This document shows positions 17,236 through 25,916 of a DNA stretch of 56,803 nucleotides, one piece after another. The stretch is taken from assembly GCA_034678545.1 (NCBI GenBank), contig JAXDBS010000028.1:1-56803 (forward strand), written 5' to 3'. Position 1 is the first letter of the stretch. Every line of letters starts with the position of its first letter. The notes under the pieces were generated by a model, which was not told where the DNA came from, made no database searches, and worked only from the letters and a program-made list of their open reading frames with translations. Origin of the DNA: UBA5614 sp034678545. Lineage in GTDB: Bacteria > Cloacimonadota > Cloacimonadia > Cloacimonadales > Cloacimonadaceae. The translations under genes were made by a program, and so were the position numbers.

Positions 17236-20157
17236 ATGAGGTTATCCCGCATCCGGAATATCCTTTTTTTACTGCTGGGCTGCCTGGCCGTGGCGACCAT
17301 CTCGATCGCCGTGGCGGTGGAAGAAAAGGATGCCTTCACCGTTAAGAACTTCCGGGTCAGCGATCTTCCCGCCGACGACGGGAGCGGGCTGGTCCTGAGC
17401 TGGACGCCCCTGCCCAAGGAAAGGCGCATCATTGAGTACCGCGTTTACCGGGGAGTCGATCCCGACCAGCTTTTCTTCCTGAGTTCCATCGCCGTGAATG
17501 TCAAGACAGGCGTGGCTTCCGATTCCATGTTCTTCTACGACAGCTCGGCGGACGAGTTCATCGACATCAAGTCCCCCGCCCGGCTCAAAAAGGAAAAGCA
17601 GCAGGGTCCGGACAGCCCGATCCACCGCAACCCGCCGCGGGACATCAAAGTGCTGGCCAAACTGGCCAAGCACTTCAACCTGCAGGCGATGATGGAAAAG
17701 AACCAGTTCTATTACCGGACGAAGAAGAGCTTTTCCGCCAACCAGGAAGACTCCACCGTCTATGCCGGTCTGCCGATCCACCAGGTCACGATCCGGGCCG
17801 GGCTCAAAGCTGATTCCACCTATTATTACAGCGTGGTCGCGGTGGACGAGAGGAACATCTACCATCCGCACGCCGCGGTTCAGCCCGGAATTCCGCGGGA
17901 AAACCCGCCTGAACCGGCCCGCGAGCTTAATGCCGTCTATCTGCAGGACAAGCAGACGCTCCAGTTCGAATGGGAATATCCGCTCTACAAGGACGACCTG
18001 GTCCAATACCAGATCCTGATGCTGCCGCAGGTTCCGCCGGCGGAATGGGAAGCCAGAAAAGGTCTGCCCGGACTGGGCGGGCTGCCCGCCATGCCCGTGG
18101 CCATGGGACCGGCGGGATATTCCAATTATGCCAAAAAGGACGTCAAAGAGCTCCTGGCCCAGGGAATCACTGCGCAGCAGATCAGCAATTCCTCTTTTTG
18201 CCTGGCTCTGGTTGATGGCTCCGGGCTCATGTCTTATTCGCATCTGGTCTCTCCCAAGCTGACAGACAGCACTCAACTGCCGCCCAAGCCCGTCTTCCGG
18301 GTCATAGACAAGCCCAATGACAAAGGTGACCGCCTGGCCATCATCTGGAGCAGCCCCGTCGTGCTCATCACGAAAGTCTCGTTCACCAATGAGAAGAACG
18401 AAAAGATGAAAATCAACTACCTGATCAATGCCAACGAGACGCAGAAAGTCCGCAGCATCTACTTCGACTTTTATAAAAAGGGAGAGGCCAAGCCCTTCAA
18501 AACGGTCAACGAGTTCTATCCTGATAACATCATCAAGCTCAAAGTTCCCTCCGGCTATGATATCAAGCAGGGAATGAAAGTGGTCATGCGACTGAAGGGC
18601 AAACCGGAGATAGAAGAAACCTACAAGCTGAATCAAAGCCTGGACTGGTCTGACCAGATTTTGTCCCTTAATCCGGGCAATCTGTACAATAACGGGCATA
18701 ATCTCAACACCCTGCAGAATGTGGTGTACCAGAAACCGCCTTCCATGACGTTGTTCTACCAGGCCAAGAAGATGACCTCCTACGACAGCAACATGGAGAT
18801 CACCATACCCTACGAAACCAACCTCTTCAAGATGGTGCTCGGAGTCAACCTGATCTCCGGGGACTCACTGATCACTTATGGCGACTCCGTCGAGTACAGC
18901 CGCAAACTGAAACAGGGCGAACCCAAAGCCAACCTGGTCCTGATGGACTCCAGCATCGACCTGATGGTTGACCCCAAAACGGAGAAAGCCGTCAGAACCA
19001 GCATTTACTCCACCGAAGGCAAACCCGACCAGGAGAAGAAACAAGCCGAGTACAGCGATCAGCTGAAGCAGCTGCAGGCCCAGGAAGCTGCCCTGACCGC
19101 CCAGATCAAGTCCGATCCGGCTGTGACGGCTTCCCTGGAAAGGTTGACAAAACAAAAGGAAGGCATCCAAAAAAGCCTGGAGTCCCTGAAACTGGCCCAA
19201 TTGACGGAAGCCAACCAGATCGATTCGGACGACGCGCGCATGCGTTTCATTGCCAGAACCAGGGAACAGGACAAGCGCCGCGCCACCTTCTACATGGTCC
19301 GGACAGACGGCAAGGGCATGTTCGTCGAAAGCGATTCGCTCAAGGACAACAAAGGCAAGCTTGTCTATGAGACGCCGGTCGCCAATTGGTTTGACCGGAA
19401 CAAGCTTACAGCCCTGTTCGCCTCGCTGGTCTTTGGCGTCATGGTCTTCTTCTTCGTCCGCAAAGCCCGCAGGGGCCATGATCTCTACATTCGCCCCATC
19501 GGCGGCATCCAGGAGATCGACAATGCCATCGGGCGAGCCACCGAAATGGGGCGTCCCATTCTTTACGTGATGGGCAGCGGGCATCTCTCCGACATCCCCA
19601 TCATAGCCTCTCTGGGCATTCTCAGCCAGGTTGCCAAAAAGGCGGCTGAATACGATACGCGCCTGATCGTACCCTGCTATGATTACATTGTGATGCCGGT
19701 GGCTCAGGAAGTGGTGCGGGACGCTCATTACGAAGCCGGAAGGCCGGATTCGTATGACAAGAACAACGTTTTCTACCTGACCCAGGTGCAGTTTGCCTAT
19801 GTGGCGGGCGTTAACGGGATCATGATCAGGGAAAAAGTGGCCACCAATTTCTTCCTCGGCTACTTTGCCGCCGAAGCATTGCTGATGACGGAGACAGGCA
19901 ACGCCATCGGCGCTATCCAGATCGCCGGCTCGGACGCCGTGACCCAGATCCCCTTCTTCATCACCACCTGTGATTACACGCTGATCGGCGAGGAGCTCTA
20001 TGCAGCCTCAGCCTACCTGAACCGTGAACCCATGCTGCTGGGAACGCTCAAGGCGCAGGACTATTACAAGTTCCTGATCCTTACCTTCATTATCATCGGA
20101 GCCGCTCTCAGTTCCCTGCAGCTAACCAGCTATATAGAAATTTTCCCTGTGAAATAG
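17236..20157 (+). CDS. DUF6754 membrane protein with extracytoplasmic FN3 domains (paralogue 1)
   Basis: 973 residues. Signal peptide (MRLSRIRNILFLLLGCLAVA), then an FN3 domain (GLVLSWTPL, YRVYRG, later STYYYSVVAVDE) whose middle is interrupted by about 100 residues starting at SPARLKKEKQQ, a second FN3-like domain (LQFEWEYPL), further beta-rich sequence, a coiled coil (about 590-665), one membrane helix (about 725-740) followed by RKARRG, the cytoplasmic DUF6754 domain (about 745-945) and a final membrane helix. The DUF6754 core has EMGRPILYV, AEYDTRLIVP and LMTETGNAIGAIQIAG. Function of DUF6754 is unknown. It opens a five-gene operon closed by a paralogue; AGGAG lies 7-8 nt before the ATG. 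Topology (outside FN3, inside DUF6754) is inferred from the charge distribution. Confidence 0.85.
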   Translation: MRLSRIRNILFLLLGCLAVATISIAVAVEEKDAFTVKNFRVSDLPADDGSGLVLSWTPLPKERRIIEYRVYRGVDPDQLFFLSSIAVNVKTGVASDSMFFYDSSADEFIDIKSPARLKKEKQQGPDSPIHRNPPRDIKVLAKLAKHFNLQAMMEKNQFYYRTKKSFSANQEDSTVYAGLPIHQVTIRAGLKADSTYYYSVVAVDERNIYHPHAAVQPGIPRENPPEPARELNAVYLQDKQTLQFEWEYPLYKDDLVQYQILMLPQVPPAEWEARKGLPGLGGLPAMPVAMGPAGYSNYAKKDVKELLAQGITAQQISNSSFCLALVDGSGLMSYSHLVSPKLTDSTQLPPKPVFRVIDKPNDKGDRLAIIWSSPVVLITKVSFTNEKNEKMKINYLINANETQKVRSIYFDFYKKGEAKPFKTVNEFYPDNIIKLKVPSGYDIKQGMKVVMRLKGKPEIEETYKLNQSLDWSDQILSLNPGNLYNNGHNLNTLQNVVYQKPPSMTLFYQAKKMTSYDSNMEITIPYETNLFKMVLGVNLISGDSLITYGDSVEYSRKLKQGEPKANLVLMDSSIDLMVDPKTEKAVRTSIYSTEGKPDQEKKQAEYSDQLKQLQAQEAALTAQIKSDPAVTASLERLTKQKEGIQKSLESLKLAQLTEANQIDSDDARMRFIARTREQDKRRATFYMVRTDGKGMFVESDSLKDNKGKLVYETPVANWFDRNKLTALFASLVFGVMVFFFVRKARRGHDLYIRPIGGIQEIDNAIGRATEMGRPILYVMGSGHLSDIPIIASLGILSQVAKKAAEYDTRLIVPCYDYIVMPVAQEVVRDAHYEAGRPDSYDKNNVFYLTQVQFAYVAGVNGIMIREKVATNFFLGYFAAEALLMTETGNAIGAIQIAGSDAVTQIPFFITTCDYTLIGEELYAASAYLNREPMLLGTLKAQDYYKFLILTFIIIGAALSSLQLTSYIEIFPVK

Positions 20158-20170
20158 ATAAGGAGGACAA

Positions 20171-20800
20171 GTGAAAAAGAACATACCGCTTGCCATTGTG
20201 ATCATCGGAGGCTTTATCTGGGTTTTGTGGGCTTTCGTTCCCCACAAGATCCTGTCCGAGGATTTCATTAATAAATTCTATCTGCCCTGGATCTATGTGC
20301 AGGCACCCTTCGGAGTCATTCTGGGCGTGATGTCCCTGGTCATGATGCACACCGCCAAGATCCAGCGCAAAGCGCCCAAGTGGCAGTACAGCTTCTTCAC
20401 CCTGGGGGGTCTGCTGATCACGTGCATAGCAGGCTTCGGCTGGGGCACCCAGAACGGCACCCCCATGTTATGGATGTTCACGAACATGCAGATGCCGATG
20501 AGCTCCACCATGTTCGCCCTGCTGGCCTTTTACATCGCCTCGGCCGCCTACAAGGCCTTCCGGGCCCGGTCGCCCGAGGCCACCGTCCTGCTCATTGCCG
20601 CGCTGGTCGTGATGCTGGCCCAGGTGCCGCTGGGCCTTAAGATCAGCCGCCACCTTCCCGACATTTCGCAATGGATCTTGGACGTGCCCAACAACGCAGC
20701 CAAACGCGGTATCCTGCTGGGCATCGGACTCGGCAGCGTGGCCACCTCGCTCAAGATTTTGCTGGGCATAGAACGCTCCTACCTGGGCGGCGGGGAATAA
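20171..20800 (+). CDS. Uncharacterised six-helix membrane protein of the DUF6754 operon
   Basis: 209 residues, no recognised family. Six hydrophobic segments are visible at about 6-27, 38-60, 76-95, 105-126, 138-156 and 182-200, with short loops and basic residues (KIQRK, KAFRARS) on alternate sides. The start codon is GTG at 20171, supported by AAGGAGG at 20160-20166 and a 13-nt gap to the upstream gene. It is a likely integral subunit of a complex with the flanking DUF6754 proteins, inferred from gene order only. No catalytic motif is visible; a channel or scaffold role is possible. Confidence 0.8.
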   Translation: MKKNIPLAIVIIGGFIWVLWAFVPHKILSEDFINKFYLPWIYVQAPFGVILGVMSLVMMHTAKIQRKAPKWQYSFFTLGGLLITCIAGFGWGTQNGTPMLWMFTNMQMPMSSTMFALLAFYIASAAYKAFRARSPEATVLLIAALVVMLAQVPLGLKISRHLPDISQWILDVPNNAAKRGILLGIGLGSVATSLKILLGIERSYLGGGE

Positions 20801-20812
20801 AGGGAGGCGATG

Positions 20813-21964
20813 ATGAACTTCTTTGAAAGACTGCAAGCCCTGGACCGGCGCTGGATCTACATCGTGGTGGCCCTGGCGATCATCATTCCGCTGATGGTTC
20901 CATACAATTCTGACGTAGTGACCACCCCCCCGACGGAGAACCTTTATCAGCTGATCGATTCCTACTCTGACCGGCCAGACCGCGCCATCCTGATCAGCTT
21001 CTACCACGACGCCGCGACCATGCCTGAACTCTATCCCATGGAAATTGCCATCCTGCGCCACTGCTTCGAGCGCAAGATCAAGGTCTTTACCATGACCTTC
21101 ATCGCGGCCGGGGCTCCCATCATCGATTATGCCATCAACACCGTCAAAGAGGAATACCCCGAGATCCAGTCCGGGGTTGATTACTGCAACTTCGGCTACA
21201 AGATCATGCCCATGATCACTGCCCTGGGCATGGGCGACAACATCGCCACCGCCATCGACACGGATGCCGAAGGCCGCAAGCTGGCCAACCTGCCCATCAT
21301 GCAGGGGATCGTCAATTACAACGAGATGAACCTGATCATCGAAACCAGCGGCTCGGTGGCCGGCGGGACCTGGATCACCTACGCCCGCTCCAAGTTCGGG
21401 GCCAATGTCGCAGTCGGCGTGACCGCGGTCATGGCGGCTGACGAATACCCCTTCCTGCAGTCCGGCCAGCTGATCGGCATGCTCACCGGCCTCAAGGGCG
21501 CTGCCGAGTATGAGAAGCTGGTGGATGTCTTCGCCGCCTACAGGGATGACTATTTCCCCAAGGGCAGGCCGTTCAGCAAGGAGATCCTGCGCGACAAGTC
21601 CATCAATAAGCTGATCAACATCACGACCCAGACCCAGGCGGTCTTCTCCCCCCAGGAGTACCAGTCCTTTCTCAGTAAATACCCTGAACAGAAAGCCATT
21701 CTGGATAAGATCAAAACGGATCAGGACGGCAAGGTTGCCTTCGACGTGACAAAAATTTCAGCCCAGGCCCAGAAAGATTTAGGCGATAAAGTCTGGAACG
21801 CTCTAAATAAAAAAACCTACAACATACTTTACAAATTCAAAACCGCCCGCATCGGCATGAACGCCCAGTCGATAGCCCACATCATGATCTTCGCGTTCAT
21901 CCTGATCGGTAACATAGGCTATTTCGTTACCCGGGCAAAAGACAAAAAGGCCGCAGGGAGGTAA
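20813..21964 (+). CDS. Membrane-anchored protein with a possible DUF6754-like extracytoplasmic domain
   Basis: 383 residues, not assigned to a known family. One membrane helix near the N-terminus (WIYIVVALAIIIPLMV, about 14-29), a soluble alpha/beta domain (about 45-340) and a C-terminal helix (about 354-374) followed by RAKDKKAAGR. Charges place the soluble domain outside the cytoplasm. Two adjacent ATGs occur (20810 and 20813); the second is preferred because AGGGAGG ends only 2 nt before the first. Segments RAILISFYHD, FERKIKVFTMT and NLIIETSGSVAGGTW run in the same order as RPILYV, AEYDTRLIVP and LLMTETGNAIGAI of the neighbouring DUF6754 domains, suggesting a remote relationship. Its stop overlaps the Shine-Dalgarno of the next gene. 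Confidence 0.8.
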   Translation: MNFFERLQALDRRWIYIVVALAIIIPLMVPYNSDVVTTPPTENLYQLIDSYSDRPDRAILISFYHDAATMPELYPMEIAILRHCFERKIKVFTMTFIAAGAPIIDYAINTVKEEYPEIQSGVDYCNFGYKIMPMITALGMGDNIATAIDTDAEGRKLANLPIMQGIVNYNEMNLIIETSGSVAGGTWITYARSKFGANVAVGVTAVMAADEYPFLQSGQLIGMLTGLKGAAEYEKLVDVFAAYRDDYFPKGRPFSKEILRDKSINKLINITTQTQAVFSPQEYQSFLSKYPEQKAILDKIKTDQDGKVAFDVTKISAQAQKDLGDKVWNALNKKTYNILYKFKTARIGMNAQSIAHIMIFAFILIGNIGYFVTRAKDKKAAGR

Positions 21965-21966
21965 GC

Positions 21967-22569
21967 ATGTCATTCGAAACCATAAGTAATCTGGTCGCCG
22001 CGTTTTTTACGCTCTGCATCTTTTCCTTCCTCTACAAGGACAATCCCTTCTACCAGATGGCGGAGCAGCTTCTGGTGGGCATCTCGGTCGGCTACGGCGT
22101 GGTTTATTCCTACGAGCGCATCTTCATCCCTTGGCTCTATCAGCCCATTTTCCTCAAGCACCAGTACATCCTCATCATTCCCGCCCTGATCGGTTCGCTT
22201 TACCTGTTCCGTTTCAGCCGCAACCTGAGCTGGCTGTCCCGCTACCCGATCGCTTTCTCCATGATGAGTGTAGGCGCCGGCGTGCCACTGGCCATGCACG
22301 CGAGCATTCTGGTTCAGATGCGGCAGGCCATGGTTCCCCTGGAGTCGCTCAACCTGGTCATCATTTTTATCGGAACCATAGCGGTCCTGCTCTATTTCTA
22401 TTTCTCCAAGGCGCATACGGGTCTGTATGGGAAATTCACCACCATCGGCAAATGGTACATGATGATCGGCTTCGGAGCATCCTTCGGGCTCACCGTGATG
22501 GCGCGCATATCACTGCTGATCGGCAGGATCCAGTTCCTGGTCGGCGATGTCCTCGGACTGATCAAATAA
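21967..22569 (+). CDS. Uncharacterised multi-pass membrane protein of the DUF6754 operon
   Basis: 200 residues. Hydrophobic segments at about 6-22, 34-50, 66-84, 94-115, 125-145 and 160-190 give roughly six or seven membrane passes. A conspicuous early stretch, LLVGISVGYGVVYSYERIFI, is likely a conserved feature. Translation is coupled to the upstream gene: the Shine-Dalgarno AGGGAGG (21955-21961) abuts the upstream stop TAA, with ATG 2 nt after it. No family recognised. Together with the 209-residue protein it supplies the polytopic part of the putative DUF6754 complex. Confidence 0.8.
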   Translation: MSFETISNLVAAFFTLCIFSFLYKDNPFYQMAEQLLVGISVGYGVVYSYERIFIPWLYQPIFLKHQYILIIPALIGSLYLFRFSRNLSWLSRYPIAFSMMSVGAGVPLAMHASILVQMRQAMVPLESLNLVIIFIGTIAVLLYFYFSKAHTGLYGKFTTIGKWYMMIGFGASFGLTVMARISLLIGRIQFLVGDVLGLIK

Positions 22570-22650
22570 AGCCGGAGATTATCCAGGACAACGCTCATCC
22601 GCAATCCGGTAGCCTTAACCAGAGCGAAGCGAAGATAAAATGAGGTAGAA

Positions 22651-25464
22651 ATGCGCAATTCTCTGCTCAGCGTGGCAGCAGCAGCCATAATTCTGACCTT
22701 GAACCTGTTTGCCTTGAACACTTCAGCACCAACCGGCAAGATCCAGTCTCTGGCGGTGGAGGACGCCCCCCATGACGACGGATCCGGGATCATGCTCAGC
22801 TGGAAACCCCTGCCCCGTTCACAGCGGATCATCCAGTACCGTATCTATCGCGGCATCAGCCCCGACACCCTGTTCTTTTTCGGCCAGGTGGAAGTTGATC
22901 CCGTGGCCGGCGTGGCGGCGGATAAAATGTTCTATTATGACAAGGATTACCAGAATCTCCTGACCATAGATTCCCCCGCCCGGTTGAAAAAGGAAAAGCA
23001 GCAAAGTCCCGACAGTCCGCTCTATCGGGCCGTCCCGCGCGATCCCGCCATCCTGAAGCGGCTGCTGCCCCACTTCACAGTATTGGGAATAGTCGATCAG
23101 GCCAATCTCTACAAGCACTCAGTCAGGGTGATCAATCCGGACAGCACTGTCGCCGCCGGGCTGCGGCCCACCGAGTTCGAGCAGTTGGCCGCCAATCCGG
23201 TAGCCGGCAACAGGTACTATTACACAGTCCTGGCCGTAAATGAAAAAGGTGAGTTCCTGCCGCCCGCCCATATCGCCAGCGCCGTACCTGAAGACAATCC
23301 CCCCGAAAACTCAGCCCGACTGGAAGCCGTTTACCTCACCGATACAAAGGAATTCAGGCTGCAGTGGACACCCCCGATCACCAGCGCCGACATCTACACC
23401 TGGCAATTTTACCTGCTCCCCAAATCCCTGGCTCCGCAGGCGGAAGCCTGGACAGAGAAAGACGGGCAGGATCCATCCCTGCCGCCTTCCTGGCTCAAAC
23501 AGGCAACCAAGTTGGCGGAAAAGCCCAATGATTATTGCCACTACCTGACTGTCCCAACCCAAGACGGAAAGATCCCTGGCCCGGGCGGCCAGCCCGGCAC
23601 AACGCTCCCCTCCGGAGATATGGCCAACTCTGTCCTGGTGCTGGCAACCCAGGATTACAGCGGCTTTACGGCATATTCCAAGCCTGTGTCCCCGCGCCTC
23701 ATGAGTTCGTCCCAACTGCCCGACGAGCCCCTTTTCACCGTGGCAGACAAACCTGACGACAAGGGCGATACCAATACCCTGTCCTTTGGCCAGCCGATCA
23801 TTTTCATCACCAAAGCCGCTTTTGTCAATCAGGCCAGAACCAAGGTCAGGATCAACTATGAGGTCTCGGACAACATCAACTACAAGATCGAGGCGATATC
23901 CTTCCGCGTTTACAATGCCTCGGGCGAGCTGATCAAGACGATCGGCGAACGTTATCCCGACAAGTCCATCCTGCTCAGGCTTTCCAAAACCCAAGCCGGC
24001 CTCAGTGAGATCAGGCTGCGCATGGCTTTCCGCTACCGGGGTGAAGACAAGTACACTGATTACTTCCTGGCCCAGGATCTGACCTATGACGCCCGGACTT
24101 TCCGTTTCCAGAACCTCGACGTCTATTACCAGGGCAGAAACCTCTCCAAATACTACTATCAGGTGTTCCGCAAGAACCTGCTGGAATCAGGATATTATCC
24201 GGCCAAGAAGATCTCCACCATCTCCCGCAGCTACGATGACATCGTCAATTTTGAGACCACCCTGGACCGGCTGGTCACGGGCGTGGACGAAAAGACCGGC
24301 ACCCTGCTGCTGGAACCCAACCTCACCTTCGCCCTGGATGAGCAAAGCGGCCTGCCGCTCTCGGTCAATATCTTCCGCGCGGAGGAGCAGAAACAGCTCG
24401 ATAAAATGCGGGCCGAGGTGGCCAGCCTTAAAAGACGGCTGAAAACCCAGCCTGATCAAGCCGATTCCCTTTCCGCCCTAATCACGCAGCAGGAAACTTA
24501 TCTCAACGCCCTGCTGAATCATCCGGTTTACAAAACAGCTTCCAAAGTTAATAATCCACGCAAGTGGTTCAACCTGTTCCACCGCGAACAGCTGAAAAAC
24601 TCTCGCACTTACATCTATCAGATCCTCAAGACTGACAACGCCGCGGCCTATGTGCTGTCGGGCGAAAGCAAACCCAGCCTGCCGGTCTCCAATTGGTTCA
24701 ACCGCGGTTTCCTGGCCGCACTCATCGCCAGCGTCGTCTTTGCCTTCATCGTCCTTTTCACCAGCTACCAGGCCCGCCGCAGCCGCGACCTCTACCTGCG
24801 CCCCATTGCCGGGCTGCAGGAGATTGACAACGCCGTGGGCCGCGCCACCGAGATGGGCCGCCCCATCCTCTACGTGCCCGGTTGGAGCACCATTGGCGAG
24901 ATCACGACCATCGCCTCCATGATGATCCTGAACAAGGTCGCCAAGAAAGCCGCCGAGTATGACACGCGCATCATGGTCCCCAACAACGACTACTACGTGA
25001 TGCCGCTGGCTCAGGAAATGGTGCGGGAAGCCTTTTTCGAGGCGGGTCGCCCCGACAGCTACAACCAGGTGGATATCTTTTACATTTCCAGCGACCAATT
25101 CCCCTGGGCCGCCGGGGTCAACGGCACCATGATCAGGGAAAAGACCGCCACCAATTTCTACATGGGGTTTTTCAACGCCGAAGCCCTGCTCATGACCGAG
25201 ACCGGCAACGCCACCGGCTCCATCCAGATCGCCGGCACCGATTCTGTCACCCAGGTCCCCTTCTTCATCACCACCTGCGACTACACCCTGATCGGCGAGG
25301 AGTTCTATGCCGCCTCCGCCTACATGTCCAAGGACCCGGAGCTGGTCGCCATGCTCAAGGCCCAGGATTACTTCAAGTTCCTGATCGTCTTTTTCATCCT
25401 GCTGGGAGCCATCCTTTCCTCCCTGCACTTCAACTGGCTGACCAACGCCTTTCCATTGGAATAA
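22651..25464 (+). CDS. DUF6754 membrane protein with extracytoplasmic FN3 domains (paralogue 2)
   Basis: 937 residues, same architecture as the protein at 17236-20157: signal peptide, an FN3 domain (GIMLSWKPL, YRIYRG) with the same insertion beginning SPARLKKEKQQ, a second FN3-like domain (FRLQWTPP), a shorter coiled coil (about 575-620), a membrane helix (about 690-708), the cytoplasmic DUF6754 domain (about 715-905) and a terminal membrane helix. The two DUF6754 domains are far more alike (MTETGN, VTQ.PFFITTCDYTLIGEE.YAASAY) than the FN3 halves. That suggests strong constraint on the cytoplasmic domain and divergence outside, as expected for two subunits of a hetero-oligomer. GAGG precedes the ATG; the gap to the previous gene is 81 nt. 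Confidence 0.85.
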   Translation: MRNSLLSVAAAAIILTLNLFALNTSAPTGKIQSLAVEDAPHDDGSGIMLSWKPLPRSQRIIQYRIYRGISPDTLFFFGQVEVDPVAGVAADKMFYYDKDYQNLLTIDSPARLKKEKQQSPDSPLYRAVPRDPAILKRLLPHFTVLGIVDQANLYKHSVRVINPDSTVAAGLRPTEFEQLAANPVAGNRYYYTVLAVNEKGEFLPPAHIASAVPEDNPPENSARLEAVYLTDTKEFRLQWTPPITSADIYTWQFYLLPKSLAPQAEAWTEKDGQDPSLPPSWLKQATKLAEKPNDYCHYLTVPTQDGKIPGPGGQPGTTLPSGDMANSVLVLATQDYSGFTAYSKPVSPRLMSSSQLPDEPLFTVADKPDDKGDTNTLSFGQPIIFITKAAFVNQARTKVRINYEVSDNINYKIEAISFRVYNASGELIKTIGERYPDKSILLRLSKTQAGLSEIRLRMAFRYRGEDKYTDYFLAQDLTYDARTFRFQNLDVYYQGRNLSKYYYQVFRKNLLESGYYPAKKISTISRSYDDIVNFETTLDRLVTGVDEKTGTLLLEPNLTFALDEQSGLPLSVNIFRAEEQKQLDKMRAEVASLKRRLKTQPDQADSLSALITQQETYLNALLNHPVYKTASKVNNPRKWFNLFHREQLKNSRTYIYQILKTDNAAAYVLSGESKPSLPVSNWFNRGFLAALIASVVFAFIVLFTSYQARRSRDLYLRPIAGLQEIDNAVGRATEMGRPILYVPGWSTIGEITTIASMMILNKVAKKAAEYDTRIMVPNNDYYVMPLAQEMVREAFFEAGRPDSYNQVDIFYISSDQFPWAAGVNGTMIREKTATNFYMGFFNAEALLMTETGNATGSIQIAGTDSVTQVPFFITTCDYTLIGEEFYAASAYMSKDPELVAMLKAQDYFKFLIVFFILLGAILSSLHFNWLTNAFPLE

Positions 25465-25493
25465 GTCGGCACCAATCTTCGTTTTTTTGCTTG

Positions 25494-25518
25494 CCCGGGC
25501 CCTCCAGCCCGGGTTTTT
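25494..25518 (+). terminator. Terminator closing the DUF6754 operon
   Basis: CCCGGGC, CCTCCA, GCCCGGG followed by TTTTT, 30 nt past the last stop codon of the operon. The rest of the gap to 25916 (about 390 nt) shows no supportable gene. Confidence 0.9.
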
Positions 25519-25916
25519 AAGGGATTGAATAACGGTCCCGCATACTTCTTTCATGCCATGCAGGGTTTTAATTCCTTGACGTAAAATCAGCTTGGAATGA
25601 CACTGTTTTTGTGTTCAGCGATTAAGCTTTGGCTGATCGGACTGCTTGATGTAAATGTCGTAGTATGTTTAACTGATCTAACCAATCAAACGTGTGGCAT
25701 GGAAAGATATGGTGATCTATCTGAGTTCGGTTTGTTTTTGCCATCACCCGCCGGGGGATTATCTTTCCCCCTGCCCTGAGCCAATCCCGGTTTTCTGTAT
25801 TCCTTTCCCAATAAGCCTTTGCTGCACCTTTCTTCCAAGCCAGTTTTCTTGTTTTTACCAGACTGCTCTGAGCGGATTAACCACTCAAATCGGCAAGCTT
25901 TCCTGGAGGTTTTAAA

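Noticed and set aside
17269..18699. 476-codon minus-strand open frame under the first DUF6754 protein
   Set aside because: It is antisense to an FN3-containing exported protein; no motif and no ribosome site.
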